Part shown: positions 1 through 5,952 of the stretch, one piece after another | Position numbering within the stretch: the stretch's first letter is position 1 | Layout: each line of letters begins with the position of its first letter | DNA from: Candidatus Odyssella thessalonicensis | GTDB taxonomy: Bacteria > Pseudomonadota > Alphaproteobacteria > Bin65 | Reading direction: 5' to 3' | Length of the DNA stretch: 6,244 nucleotides | Assembly: GCA_005240015.1 (NCBI GenBank) | Contig: SBBV01000183.1 | Coordinates: 1-6,244 of the forward strand | Made by a program: the position numbers and the translations under genes | The notes under the pieces: model-generated | What the model saw: only the letters and a program-made list of their open reading frames with translations | Databases searched by the model: none | Told to the model about the DNA's origin: nothing

Positions 1-1002
1 CAATTGCCCGAGCGCGCGCCCTCGTTCTTCTTCATCGACATCCTGCCGCACCAGGTCGGCGATTTCGATGCGGCGGTGAAATCGGTTCCGGGTGCGACCG
101 GACTCGAGCGCACGCCGATGCTGCGCGGGCGCATCGCGCGCATCAACAACGTGCCGGTCGGCGAGGCTTCGGTGGCGCCCAACGCACGCTGGGCGCTCGA
201 CAACGAGCGCGGACTCACCTTCGCCGCGACGCCGCCCGGCGGCACCGAGATCGTTGCCGGCAAATGGTGGCCGGCCGACTACAAGGGCGCGCCGCTGATC
301 TCGTTCGATGCGAACTTGGCCGAGGGCATGGGGTTGAAGGTCGGCGACACGCTCGCGTTCAACGTCCTGGGGCGCGAGGTGGCGGCCACGATCGCCAATC
401 TGCGCAAGATCCATTGGCGCTCGCTCGGCATCAACTTCACGGTGATCTTCGCACCCGGCACGCTCGAGGGTGCGCCGCACAGCCACATCGCGAGCGTGCA
501 CGTGCCGGCCAGCGCCGAGACCGCGCTGCTCACCGCCGTCACCGACAAGCTCCCCAACGTCTCGGCCATCCGCGTGCGCGACGCGCTCGACCAGGCGGCC
601 GGCGTGTTCGAGCAGGTGGGCTTCGCGGTGCGCGCCACGGCGATGGTGACGCTCGCGGCGGGCTTGCTCGTGCTCGCCGGCGCGGTCGCCGCCGGCCACC
701 GCCGCCGCGTCTACGACGCCGTCGTCTTCAAGGTGCTCGGCGCCACGCGCCGGCGCATCATGGGCGCGTTCCTGATCGAATACGGGCTCATCGGCCTCGC
801 GACTGCCGTGTTCGCCGCGATTTTGGGCGCGATCCTCGCATGGGCGATCGTGACGCAAGTGATGAACGCGCCGTTCGCGCTTCTGCCGCAGACGGCAGCC
901 GGCACCGCGCTCATCGCCGCTGCGATCGCGCTCGCCTTCGGCTTCTTCGGCATCTGGCGCGCCATGGGCCAGAAAGCCGCGCCCCTGCTCCGGAACGAGT
1001 GA
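1..1002 (+). CDS. ABC transporter permease, YbbP/COG3127 type (C-terminal part, 5' end outside window)
   Basis: Inner-membrane permease subunit of an FtsX/MacB-superfamily ABC transporter. The frame is open to the left edge and its first three codons are CAA TTG CCC. The TTG is not a convincing start because the sequence begins inside a family block (APSFFFIDI near residues 7-13), so the gene is 5'-truncated by the window. About 333 codons remain; family members are usually near 800 residues. Residues ~1-200 look like an extracytoplasmic domain of the MacB-periplasmic-core kind (LRGRIARIN, AGKWWP, GLKVGDTLAF, NLRKIHWRS). Three membrane helices follow at about 208-229, 257-283 and 300-318. Between the first two lies VFKVLGATRRRI, the cytoplasmic coupling segment typical of FtsX-like permeases that contacts the ATPase. 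In relatives the ATPase and often a TesA-like esterase are neighbours; here they would lie to the left, unseen. The substrate is unknown. Family call confident, exact role not. Confidence 0.9.
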   Translation, partial: QLPERAPSFFFIDILPHQVGDFDAAVKSVPGATGLERTPMLRGRIARINNVPVGEASVAPNARWALDNERGLTFAATPPGGTEIVAGKWWPADYKGAPLISFDANLAEGMGLKVGDTLAFNVLGREVAATIANLRKIHWRSLGINFTVIFAPGTLEGAPHSHIASVHVPASAETALLTAVTDKLPNVSAIRVRDALDQAAGVFEQVGFAVRATAMVTLAAGLLVLAGAVAAGHRRRVYDAVVFKVLGATRRRIMGAFLIEYGLIGLATAVFAAILGAILAWAIVTQVMNAPFALLPQTAAGTALIAAAIALAFGFFGIWRAMGQKAAPLLRNE

Positions 1003-1041
1003 ACGCTTCCCGCGCGGAAACCGCGGTGGGGGCCGCCGTTG

Positions 1042-2466
1042 CTACGCCACTCTCATCACCGCCATCATGCCGCCGGCCTGGTGCTCGAGCACGTGGCAGT
1101 GGAACATCCAGTCGCCGGGATTGTCGGCGACGAACGCGATGTCGACGCGCTCGCGCGGGTTCATCAGCACGGTGTCGCGCCATTCGGTGCGCGCGGTCTT
1201 CGCGCCGTCGCGCGCGATCACCTGGAACGTATGGCCGTGGAGATGGATCGGATGATGCCAGGCGGTGTCGTTCTCCATCGCGAGGATGTAGCTGCGCCCC
1301 TGCTTCAAGGTCAGCATCGGCGCGTGGTCGTGCTCGGCGAGGACGCGGCCGTTCACCGCCCAGGCCATGCGGTGCTGCATGAAGATCTCGCGCATCGAGC
1401 GCTTCCTGCCCTGGAACTCGGCCTCGCTGAGCCGGCCCATCATGCCGCCGCCAAAGACGATGTCGTGCCGCTCCGCTTCGGCCAGCTTGGGCTCCGGCAG
1501 CGCGGGAGCGCCAAGCGCGAAAGGCGTCTCGGGCGGCTTCGCGCGCAGCGGCTCGGCGCCGTAGACGACGTCGAGCAGGCGATAGGCCTGGCGCGGGTAG
1601 AAATCGTCCGTGATCGTCACGCGCTCGCCGGGCTTGCCGCCGCAATCGAGGATGAGATCGGCGCGCATGCCGGGGCCGAGCACCACGCGGTTCCCCTCGA
1701 GGGCATGCGGCGCGATCGCGTGCCCGTCGGTGGCGATGAGCTGCGGCGCCAATGCCCCGAAGCGCAGGCCGAAGATGCGCGCATTGGCGACGTTCAAAAG
1801 GCGGAGGCGGATGCGCTCGCCGGCGCGCACCGCGAACTCCTCGGCGATCTTGCCGTTGACGGTCACCGTGTTGCCGAGCCGGCCGGCGTGGCTCATGTCG
1901 AAGATGCTGCCGAAATCGCCGGCGATCTTCGCTTCGGAGGTGAGGCGCCAATCGTCGAGCACCCAGAGCACGTCGCGATCGACGACGGGCGGGTGGTCCT
2001 CCTCGACGATGAGCGCGCCATAGAGCCCGCGCTCCACCTGCTCGTAGCTCTTCCAGTGCGGGTGATACCAGAAGGTGCCCGAGTCCTTCGCCTCGAATTC
2101 ATAGACGAAGCTTTCGCCGCGCCCGACGGGCTTCTGCGTGAGGCCGGGCACGCCGTCCATCGCGTTGGGCAGGCGGATGCCGTGCCAATGCAGCGAGGTC
2201 GTATCGGCGGCGTGGTTCTCGAGCGTCACCTTGAGCTTCGTGCCGCGGCGCACGCGCAAGAGCGGCCCCGGCACCGTACCGTTATAGGCCCACACCTCGG
2301 TCTCGGGATGATTCCCGCCTACGATCGCGAGGCGCGCCGGTGCCGCGACGAGGCGCTGATCGGAGGCGGCGGCGACGCGCGCGCCGAATGGAAGCAGCGC
2401 GCCCGCTGCGGCGGCGCCGGCCAGCAGCTGGCGGCGGCTCGGCGCAGATACGGAAGCTTTGGTCAT
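1042..2466 (-). CDS. Multicopper oxidase (laccase/CueO-like), Tat-exported
   Basis: Three-cupredoxin-domain oxidase that couples one-electron oxidation of a substrate (phenols, metal ions or Cu(I)) to four-electron reduction of O2 to water, presumably in the periplasm. With the ATG at 2466 it has 474 residues. A twin-arginine signal is visible (SRRQLL at 10-15, then an Ala/Gly-rich stretch, likely cleavage after Ala34). The copper motifs are complete: HWHG at 93-96, HPHW at 135-138, HPIHLHGH at 405-412, and HCHVLEH at 456-462 with Met467. The T1 ligands are thus Cys457, His462 and probably an axial Met, ten residues after the Cys. The length is usual for bacterial two-block laccases/CueO. There is no long Met-rich insert, but Met342, 343, 358, 363 and 367 cluster before domain 3. 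A GTG at 2481 would add five residues; neither start has a strong Shine-Dalgarno, and ATG is preferred because it sits closer to the Tat motif. The gene converges on the ABC permease. Family certain, substrate unknown. Confidence 0.95.
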   Translation of the reverse strand: MTKASVSAPSRRQLLAGAAAAGALLPFGARVAAASDQRLVAAPARLAIVGGNHPETEVWAYNGTVPGPLLRVRRGTKLKVTLENHAADTTSLHWHGIRLPNAMDGVPGLTQKPVGRGESFVYEFEAKDSGTFWYHPHWKSYEQVERGLYGALIVEEDHPPVVDRDVLWVLDDWRLTSEAKIAGDFGSIFDMSHAGRLGNTVTVNGKIAEEFAVRAGERIRLRLLNVANARIFGLRFGALAPQLIATDGHAIAPHALEGNRVVLGPGMRADLILDCGGKPGERVTITDDFYPRQAYRLLDVVYGAEPLRAKPPETPFALGAPALPEPKLAEAERHDIVFGGGMMGRLSEAEFQGRKRSMREIFMQHRMAWAVNGRVLAEHDHAPMLTLKQGRSYILAMENDTAWHHPIHLHGHTFQVIARDGAKTARTEWRDTVLMNPRERVDIAFVADNPGDWMFHCHVLEHQAGGMMAVMRVA

Positions 2467-2772
2467 GGCGCCATCGTACACCCGCGGTCTCGTCGCTGCA
2501 GCAATCCGCGCTCGCGCCGCGCCGTGGACGATGTCGCACGCCTGACGGCGGCGGCATCGTGCGCATCGAAGAACGCGCGGTTTTGACGCGAGGGCGCGCC
2601 AAAAGGTTAAGTTGCGCTTGCGCCGGCGCTGATCCGGAGGCCCGTCTTTCGCGCCATTTCAAAGACTTGCCTTGGGGCGGTTGCGGCGCCGCTAGCCTTG
2701 ATTTTGGCGGAATCGCCCCCAAAATAGCCGGCACGGTTCAAACCGAAACCGGGAAAACAGAGGGTTTCACCT
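2467..2772. other. Divergent intergenic region between oxidase and Bax-inhibitor genes
   Basis: About 300 nt with no credible gene in either direction; open frames crossing it have Arg/Pro/Ala-rich translations typical of GC-rich shadow frames. It must hold the promoters of both flanking genes, which are transcribed away from each other. I see no sigma-70-type -35/-10 pair with good spacing and do not mark one. The half next to the oxidase gene is very GC-rich; AT content rises between about 2580 and 2770, including TTTTGACG near 2581, CCAAAAGGTTAAG near 2599-2611 and a dyad at 2701-2725. I found no CueR-like copper operator by eye. For the Bax-inhibitor gene a usable ribosome-binding site (AGAGGG, 2759-2764) lies 8 nt before its ATG. 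Confidence 0.6.
2701..2725. promoter_or_regulatory. AT-flanked dyad/hairpin upstream of the Bax-inhibitor gene
   Basis: The arms ATTTTGG (2701-2707) and CCAAAAT (2719-2725) are exact reverse complements, separated by 11 nt that can pair further (GG 2709-2710 with CC 2716-2717). An alternative fold pairs GGCG (2706-2709) with CGCC (2714-2717) around a GAAT loop, with the ATTTT/AAAAT arms closing over a 3-nt bulge. The dyad ends 47 nt before the start codon at 2773, so it could be an operator half-site pair or lie in the 5' leader. It is not a terminator shape, since no T-run follows the stem on either strand outside the stem itself. Function is inferred from symmetry and position only. Confidence 0.35.
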
Positions 2773-3531
2773 ATGGAATACCGCAATCAGCAGGGCGGCA
2801 TCGTCGTCGGGCGCGACCGTGCAACGGTTCGCGTCGACGAAGGCCTCCGGCAGTACATGCTCAAGGTCTACAATTGGATGGCCTTGGGCTTGGCGCTCAC
2901 GGGCGCGGTCGCCTTCGCTGTCATCAGCGTGGACGGGCTGCGCGAACTCTTCTTCACCGTCGGCCGCACCGCCGCCGGCTATGTCGGCGTGCAGATGACG
3001 ATCCTCGGCTGGATCGCGCTGTTCGCACCGCTCGCACTCGTCTTCTTCTTCTCCTTCCGCCTCCACGCCATGTCGGCGGCGACGGCGCAGGGCGTCTTCT
3101 GGTTCTACGCAGGGCTGATGGGCCTGTCGCTCGCGCCCGTCGTGTTCGTCTTCACGGCGCAGAGCGTGGCGAAGGTGTTCTTCATCACCGCGGCGATGTT
3201 CGGCGCTATGAGCCTTTGGGGCTACACGACCAAGCGCAATCTCACGGGCTTCGGGCACTTCCTGATCATGGGTGCCATCGGCCTCTTGATCGCGATGGTG
3301 GTGAACATCTTCCTGAAGAGCACGGCGCTCGGCTTCGCAATCTCGATCCTGGGCGTGCTGATCTTCACGGGTCTCACCGCCTACGACACGCAGAAGATCA
3401 AGGAGATGTACGACGTTTCCGATGACGGCGAGACGATGACGAAGAAGGGCATCTTGGGTGCCTTGAACCTCTATCTCGACTTCATCAACATCTTCGTGTT
3501 CCTGCTGCAGCTGATCGGCGACCGCAAGTAA
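2773..3531 (+). CDS. Bax inhibitor-1 / YccA family seven-helix membrane protein
   Basis: Integral inner-membrane protein of 252 residues in the BI-1 (UPF0005, TMBIM-like) family. Characterised relatives include E. coli YccA, which modulates the FtsH protease, and Bacillus YetJ, a pH-sensitive calcium leak channel. The soluble N-terminus (1-30) ends in DEGLRQYMLKVYNWMALGL, the usual entry into helix 1 in proteobacterial members. Helices are at about 33-53, 73-93, 104-127, 132-150, 160-180, 186-203 and 229-248. The signature FTGLTAYDTQKIKEMY (198-213) is intact, with Asp205, and a second conserved Asp236 lies in the last helix (LYLDFINIF). These correspond in kind to the di-aspartate pair described in YetJ. 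The ATG is supported by AGAGGG 8 nt upstream. The gene stands alone: a divergent gene on the left and a strong terminator 22 nt after the stop. Family certain; whether it acts as a channel, an FtsH modulator or neither cannot be told from the sequence. Confidence 0.96.
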   Translation: MEYRNQQGGIVVGRDRATVRVDEGLRQYMLKVYNWMALGLALTGAVAFAVISVDGLRELFFTVGRTAAGYVGVQMTILGWIALFAPLALVFFFSFRLHAMSAATAQGVFWFYAGLMGLSLAPVVFVFTAQSVAKVFFITAAMFGAMSLWGYTTKRNLTGFGHFLIMGAIGLLIAMVVNIFLKSTALGFAISILGVLIFTGLTAYDTQKIKEMYDVSDDGETMTKKGILGALNLYLDFINIFVFLLQLIGDRK

Positions 3532-3552
3532 GCGCGGAACGCGAGACAGCAA

Positions 3553-3592
3553 CGAAACAGCGCCCGGAGCGGCAACGCTCCGGGCGGTTTCG
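3553..3592. terminator. Intrinsic terminator, probably bidirectional, between BI-1 gene and egtD
   Basis: A perfect 10-bp stem, CGCCCGGAGC (3561-3570) with GCTCCGGGCG (3577-3586), encloses the loop GGCAAC. On the plus strand it is followed by GTTTCGTTTC, a broken T-tract, 22-60 nt after the Bax-inhibitor stop. On the left, CGAAAC (3553-3558) is the reverse complement of GTTTCG (3587-3592), so the flanks can extend the stem across a 2-nt bulge. Read on the minus strand the same stem is followed by CTGTTTCGTT, so it can also end egtD transcripts, whose stop codon lies 55 nt before it. It is the only element in this 115-nt convergent gap. Confidence 0.85.
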
Positions 3593-3646
3593 TTTCGGGC
3601 GAAGCGGATGGGCGGCGCGCGGGATAGAGACGTGCCGGCGGTAGTC

Positions 3647-4675
3647 TCACACCCTTCGGAACAGCGCCACCGCGAACCATTGCTGGTCGTCGCGCCAGCG
3701 CTCGGCGAGCGCAAAGCCGTGGCGCTCGACCGCGGCCGCCATGTCGCCGAAACGGAACTTCCTTGAGATCTCGGTGCGGATGGTTTCGCCGGCCTCGAAG
3801 CGGGTGGCGAAGCCGAGCTTCCGCAGGCGCACGAACTGCGCGCCGGCGCTCGCAAGATGCATCTCGATCTGCGAGGCCTCGGCGTTGAAGAACGCGCGGT
3901 GCTGGAAGCGGCCGAGATCGAAATCGCCATCGAAGCGGCGGTTCAGGTGCCGCAGCATGTTGAGGTTGAACGCGGCCGTCACCCCCTGCGCGTCGTTGTA
4001 AGCGGCCTCGATGACACCGGGCGTCTTCACGAGATCGAAGCCCAGGAGCAGCGCATCGCCCGGCTCGAGCGCGCGGGCGACGCCGGCGAAGAACGCTTCG
4101 CTCTCGGCCGGATCGAGATTCCCGATCGTGCTGCCGAGGAACATCATGAGCCGGCGCGGCGCCAGGCGCGGCGGCAGAGCGGCAAGGCCGGTCTCGTAGG
4201 TGGCGACAAGGGCGCTCACCACCAGACGTGGGAACGCCGCGACGAGTCCGGCCGCCGCTTCCTCGAGCGCCGCCTCGCTCACGTCGATCGGCACGTAGAG
4301 CAGCGGCGCCTTCAACGCCGCCTGCGCCATCAGCGCGTCGATCACGAGGCGCGTCTTGCGCGCGCTGCCTGCGCCGAGCTCGATCAGGTCCGCCGGCCCG
4401 ACCAGCCCGCCGAGCCGCCGCGCGCAATCGGCGAGGATCAGCTGCTCGGTGCGCGTCAGGTAATATTCGGGCAGCGTCGTGATGCGGTCGAACAGGCGCG
4501 AGCCCTGCGCATCGTAGAAATACTTGGGCGGTAGCGTCTTGGGCCGCGCACCGAGGCCGCGCACGGCATCGGCCCCGTCGGGCTCGAGTGCGCCCACGTC
4601 GAGCGCACGGATGATGATCTGGGGCTGCTGCTGAAGCTGATGGTGGGGGAAATGGGCCCGTTGCACGTGGTCCAT
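3647..4675 (-). CDS. egtD: L-histidine N(alpha)-methyltransferase EgtD (ergothioneine biosynthesis)
   Basis: Cytoplasmic SAM-dependent enzyme that methylates the alpha-amino group of histidine three times to give hercynine, the first committed step to ergothioneine. It has 342 residues, slightly longer than the usual ~320-330, the excess being a His/Gln-rich N-terminus (residues 7-18). Family landmarks are in order: LPPKYFYD (48-55), LPEYYLTRTEQ (68-78), SAM motif I ELGAGSARKT (99-108), DVS (131-133), FLGSTIGNLDP (179-189), AYND (225-228), NLNMLRHLNRRFDGDFD (237-253) and EAGETIRTEISRKF (294-307). By analogy with the mycobacterial enzyme, Asn186, Tyr226, Glu302 and Ser304 match the histidine-binding Asn/Tyr/Glu/Ser set. 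The ATG at 4675 is well placed: GAGAGGT (minus strand, 4681-4687) lies 5 nt upstream. It follows egtB by 53 nt with no terminator between, so co-transcription is likely. No sign of damage. Confidence 0.96.
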   Translation of the reverse strand: MDHVQRAHFPHHQLQQQPQIIIRALDVGALEPDGADAVRGLGARPKTLPPKYFYDAQGSRLFDRITTLPEYYLTRTEQLILADCARRLGGLVGPADLIELGAGSARKTRLVIDALMAQAALKAPLLYVPIDVSEAALEEAAAGLVAAFPRLVVSALVATYETGLAALPPRLAPRRLMMFLGSTIGNLDPAESEAFFAGVARALEPGDALLLGFDLVKTPGVIEAAYNDAQGVTAAFNLNMLRHLNRRFDGDFDLGRFQHRAFFNAEASQIEMHLASAGAQFVRLRKLGFATRFEAGETIRTEISRKFRFGDMAAAVERHGFALAERWRDDQQWFAVALFRRV

Positions 4676-4728
4676 GCGGCACCTCTCTTTCCGACCCGCG
4701 CGGCGGAGGCGCCCACGCCAGCCGATGT

Positions 4729-5952
4729 CTAACTCATCGGTTCTTCGAGATCCCGCGCCGGGCGGAACCCCGCGAAGATTTGCCTGGTCTCCGGAACATA
4801 CCAGTTACGGAAACTTCGGCGCAAAGCAAAAGATCGTGTCGCCCAGCTTCCGCCGCGCAGAACGCGGTGGCGCCCGTCGAACCATGCTTGGGAGTACCCC
4901 TCGTAGGGCCAGGGCCGGAATCCCGGATATGGCGCAAAAGTCGATGCAGTCCACTCCCACACGTTGCCGAACAGATCGTCCGCGCCGTCGGCGCTGCGTC
5001 CTCCGGGAAAGTGCCCGACCGGCGTCGTGCCGAGCTGCACGCCGCCGAGATTGCCGCACTCGGCGGAAACAACGAGGTTGCGCGCGGCGTGTTCCCACTC
5101 GAACTCGGTGGGGAGCCGCACGCCGGCCCAGCGGCAGAACGCTTCCGCTTCGTGGGCGCTCACGCCCGCGACCGGATGATCGGGCGCGCCCTTGCGCCAG
5201 TGCAGCGGGCGCGTGATCGCCTGCGCATCGCGCCACGCCCACCCTTCCCGCGACCACAACTCGGGGCGGCGATAGCCGCCGTTGGCCATGAACGCCGCGA
5301 ACTGGCTTTGCGTCACCGGATGCCGTGCGAGCGCGAAGGATTGCAGTTCCACGGCGTGTGCGTCTCGCTCGTTGTCGGCGGCGTCGACGCCGTCATGGCC
5401 GATTGCGGCGAGCCCGCCGGGCACGGCGACGTAGTCGAGCGGCCGCGATGCGGGCGCGATTTCCGCCGCGTCCTCCCCGCGCGCCCCCAGCGCGAGCAGG
5501 AACGTCGCGGTCTCGGCGTGCTGCGCCTCGTGCTGCAGCACGAAGCGCCAGAGGGGCAGGTCGACCGCGGTCGCGGGGTCCGCGAGCCGCGCCAGGATCC
5601 CCTGGCGCACGCGCGCCACATAGTCGAGAACCGATGGCGCCTCCGGAATACCGACGCGATCGGCCTTGGCGAGCCCGTCCACCGCGAAGGCGCGGGCGAG
5701 CGCCGGCGTCGTCACCGCGCCGCCGCCGTCCAGCAGCCACAGCGCTTCGGTGTAGGCGATGTGGCCGAGGTGCCAGCCGAGCGGCGAGTACGCGGGATGG
5801 ACCTGCGCCTTGAACAGCGCTGCCGGGACGCGCGCGAACAAGGCAAGCGTCGCTGCCCGGCAGGCGCGGAGATCCGCGGCCAGCGCGCGGCGGTCGGCGT
5901 CGTCGGCGCGCGCCGGTTCAGCGCTTCTTCCAGACCGAGCGTCCATAGGCAT
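4729..5952 (-). CDS. egtB: Ergothioneine sulfoxide synthase EgtB (non-heme iron), possibly a cysteine-using subtype
   Basis: Iron(II)- and O2-dependent enzyme that forms the C-S bond and sulfoxide between hercynine and a thiol. It has 407 residues. The N-terminal DinB-like helical domain (~20-155) carries the iron ligands: His64 in WHLGHIAYTEALWLL, and His141/His145 in the HX3HXE motif HEAQHAE (141-147). The C-terminal FGE-sulfatase/C-lectin-like domain (~173-400) shows DNERDAHAVEL, GGYRRPELW (225-233), LPTEFEWEHAARN (280-292), GNVWEWTAS (329-337), LRGGSW (365-370) and RNWYVPETRQIFAGFRPAR (382-400). The last block usually reads NWDxPxRRQIF in mycobacterial EgtB, where the Asp and first Arg help bind gamma-glutamylcysteine; here they are Tyr and Thr. 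The start may be ATG 5952 or ATG 5946. Both overlap the upstream gene's end, with no strong Shine-Dalgarno, suggesting translational coupling. A paralogue such as SenA (selenoneine synthase) is the main alternative, but the adjacent egtD favours EgtB and no senB/senC is visible. Confidence 0.88.
   Translation of the reverse strand: MPMDARSGRSAEPARADDADRRALAADLRACRAATLALFARVPAALFKAQVHPAYSPLGWHLGHIAYTEALWLLDGGGAVTTPALARAFAVDGLAKADRVGIPEAPSVLDYVARVRQGILARLADPATAVDLPLWRFVLQHEAQHAETATFLLALGARGEDAAEIAPASRPLDYVAVPGGLAAIGHDGVDAADNERDAHAVELQSFALARHPVTQSQFAAFMANGGYRRPELWSREGWAWRDAQAITRPLHWRKGAPDHPVAGVSAHEAEAFCRWAGVRLPTEFEWEHAARNLVVSAECGNLGGVQLGTTPVGHFPGGRSADGADDLFGNVWEWTASTFAPYPGFRPWPYEGYSQAWFDGRHRVLRGGSWATRSFALRRSFRNWYVPETRQIFAGFRPARDLEEPMS

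Noticed and set aside
1003..1041. Short hairpin CGCGG-AAA-CCGCG between the convergent ABC permease and oxidase genes, considered as a terminator.
   Set aside because: Only 5 bp with a 3-nt loop and no T-run on either strand; not enough to call.
1039..2586. A 515-codon plus-strand open frame antisense to the multicopper oxidase.
   Set aside because: Its translation is His/Arg/Ala-rich with no recognisable domain, while the minus strand encodes every copper-binding motif. Long antisense frames are expected in GC-rich DNA.
2666..2698. Possible promoter for the Bax-inhibitor gene (CTTGCC/CTTGGG with TAGCCT downstream).
   Set aside because: Spacing is 16 or 21 nt and the -10 match is poor; no pair met a reasonable consensus, so it is not annotated.
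3886..3900. The 14-nt string GAAGAACGCGCGGT occurs both here inside egtD and near 2568 in the intergenic region.
   Set aside because: Short, GC-rich, only two copies, and one is constrained by coding; most likely chance rather than a repeat element.
3471..4682. A 403-codon minus-strand frame covering egtD and the end of the Bax-inhibitor gene.
   Set aside because: It is a shifted frame of egtD, with low-complexity Arg/Ala translation, and it crosses the terminator; the shorter frame holds all EgtD motifs.
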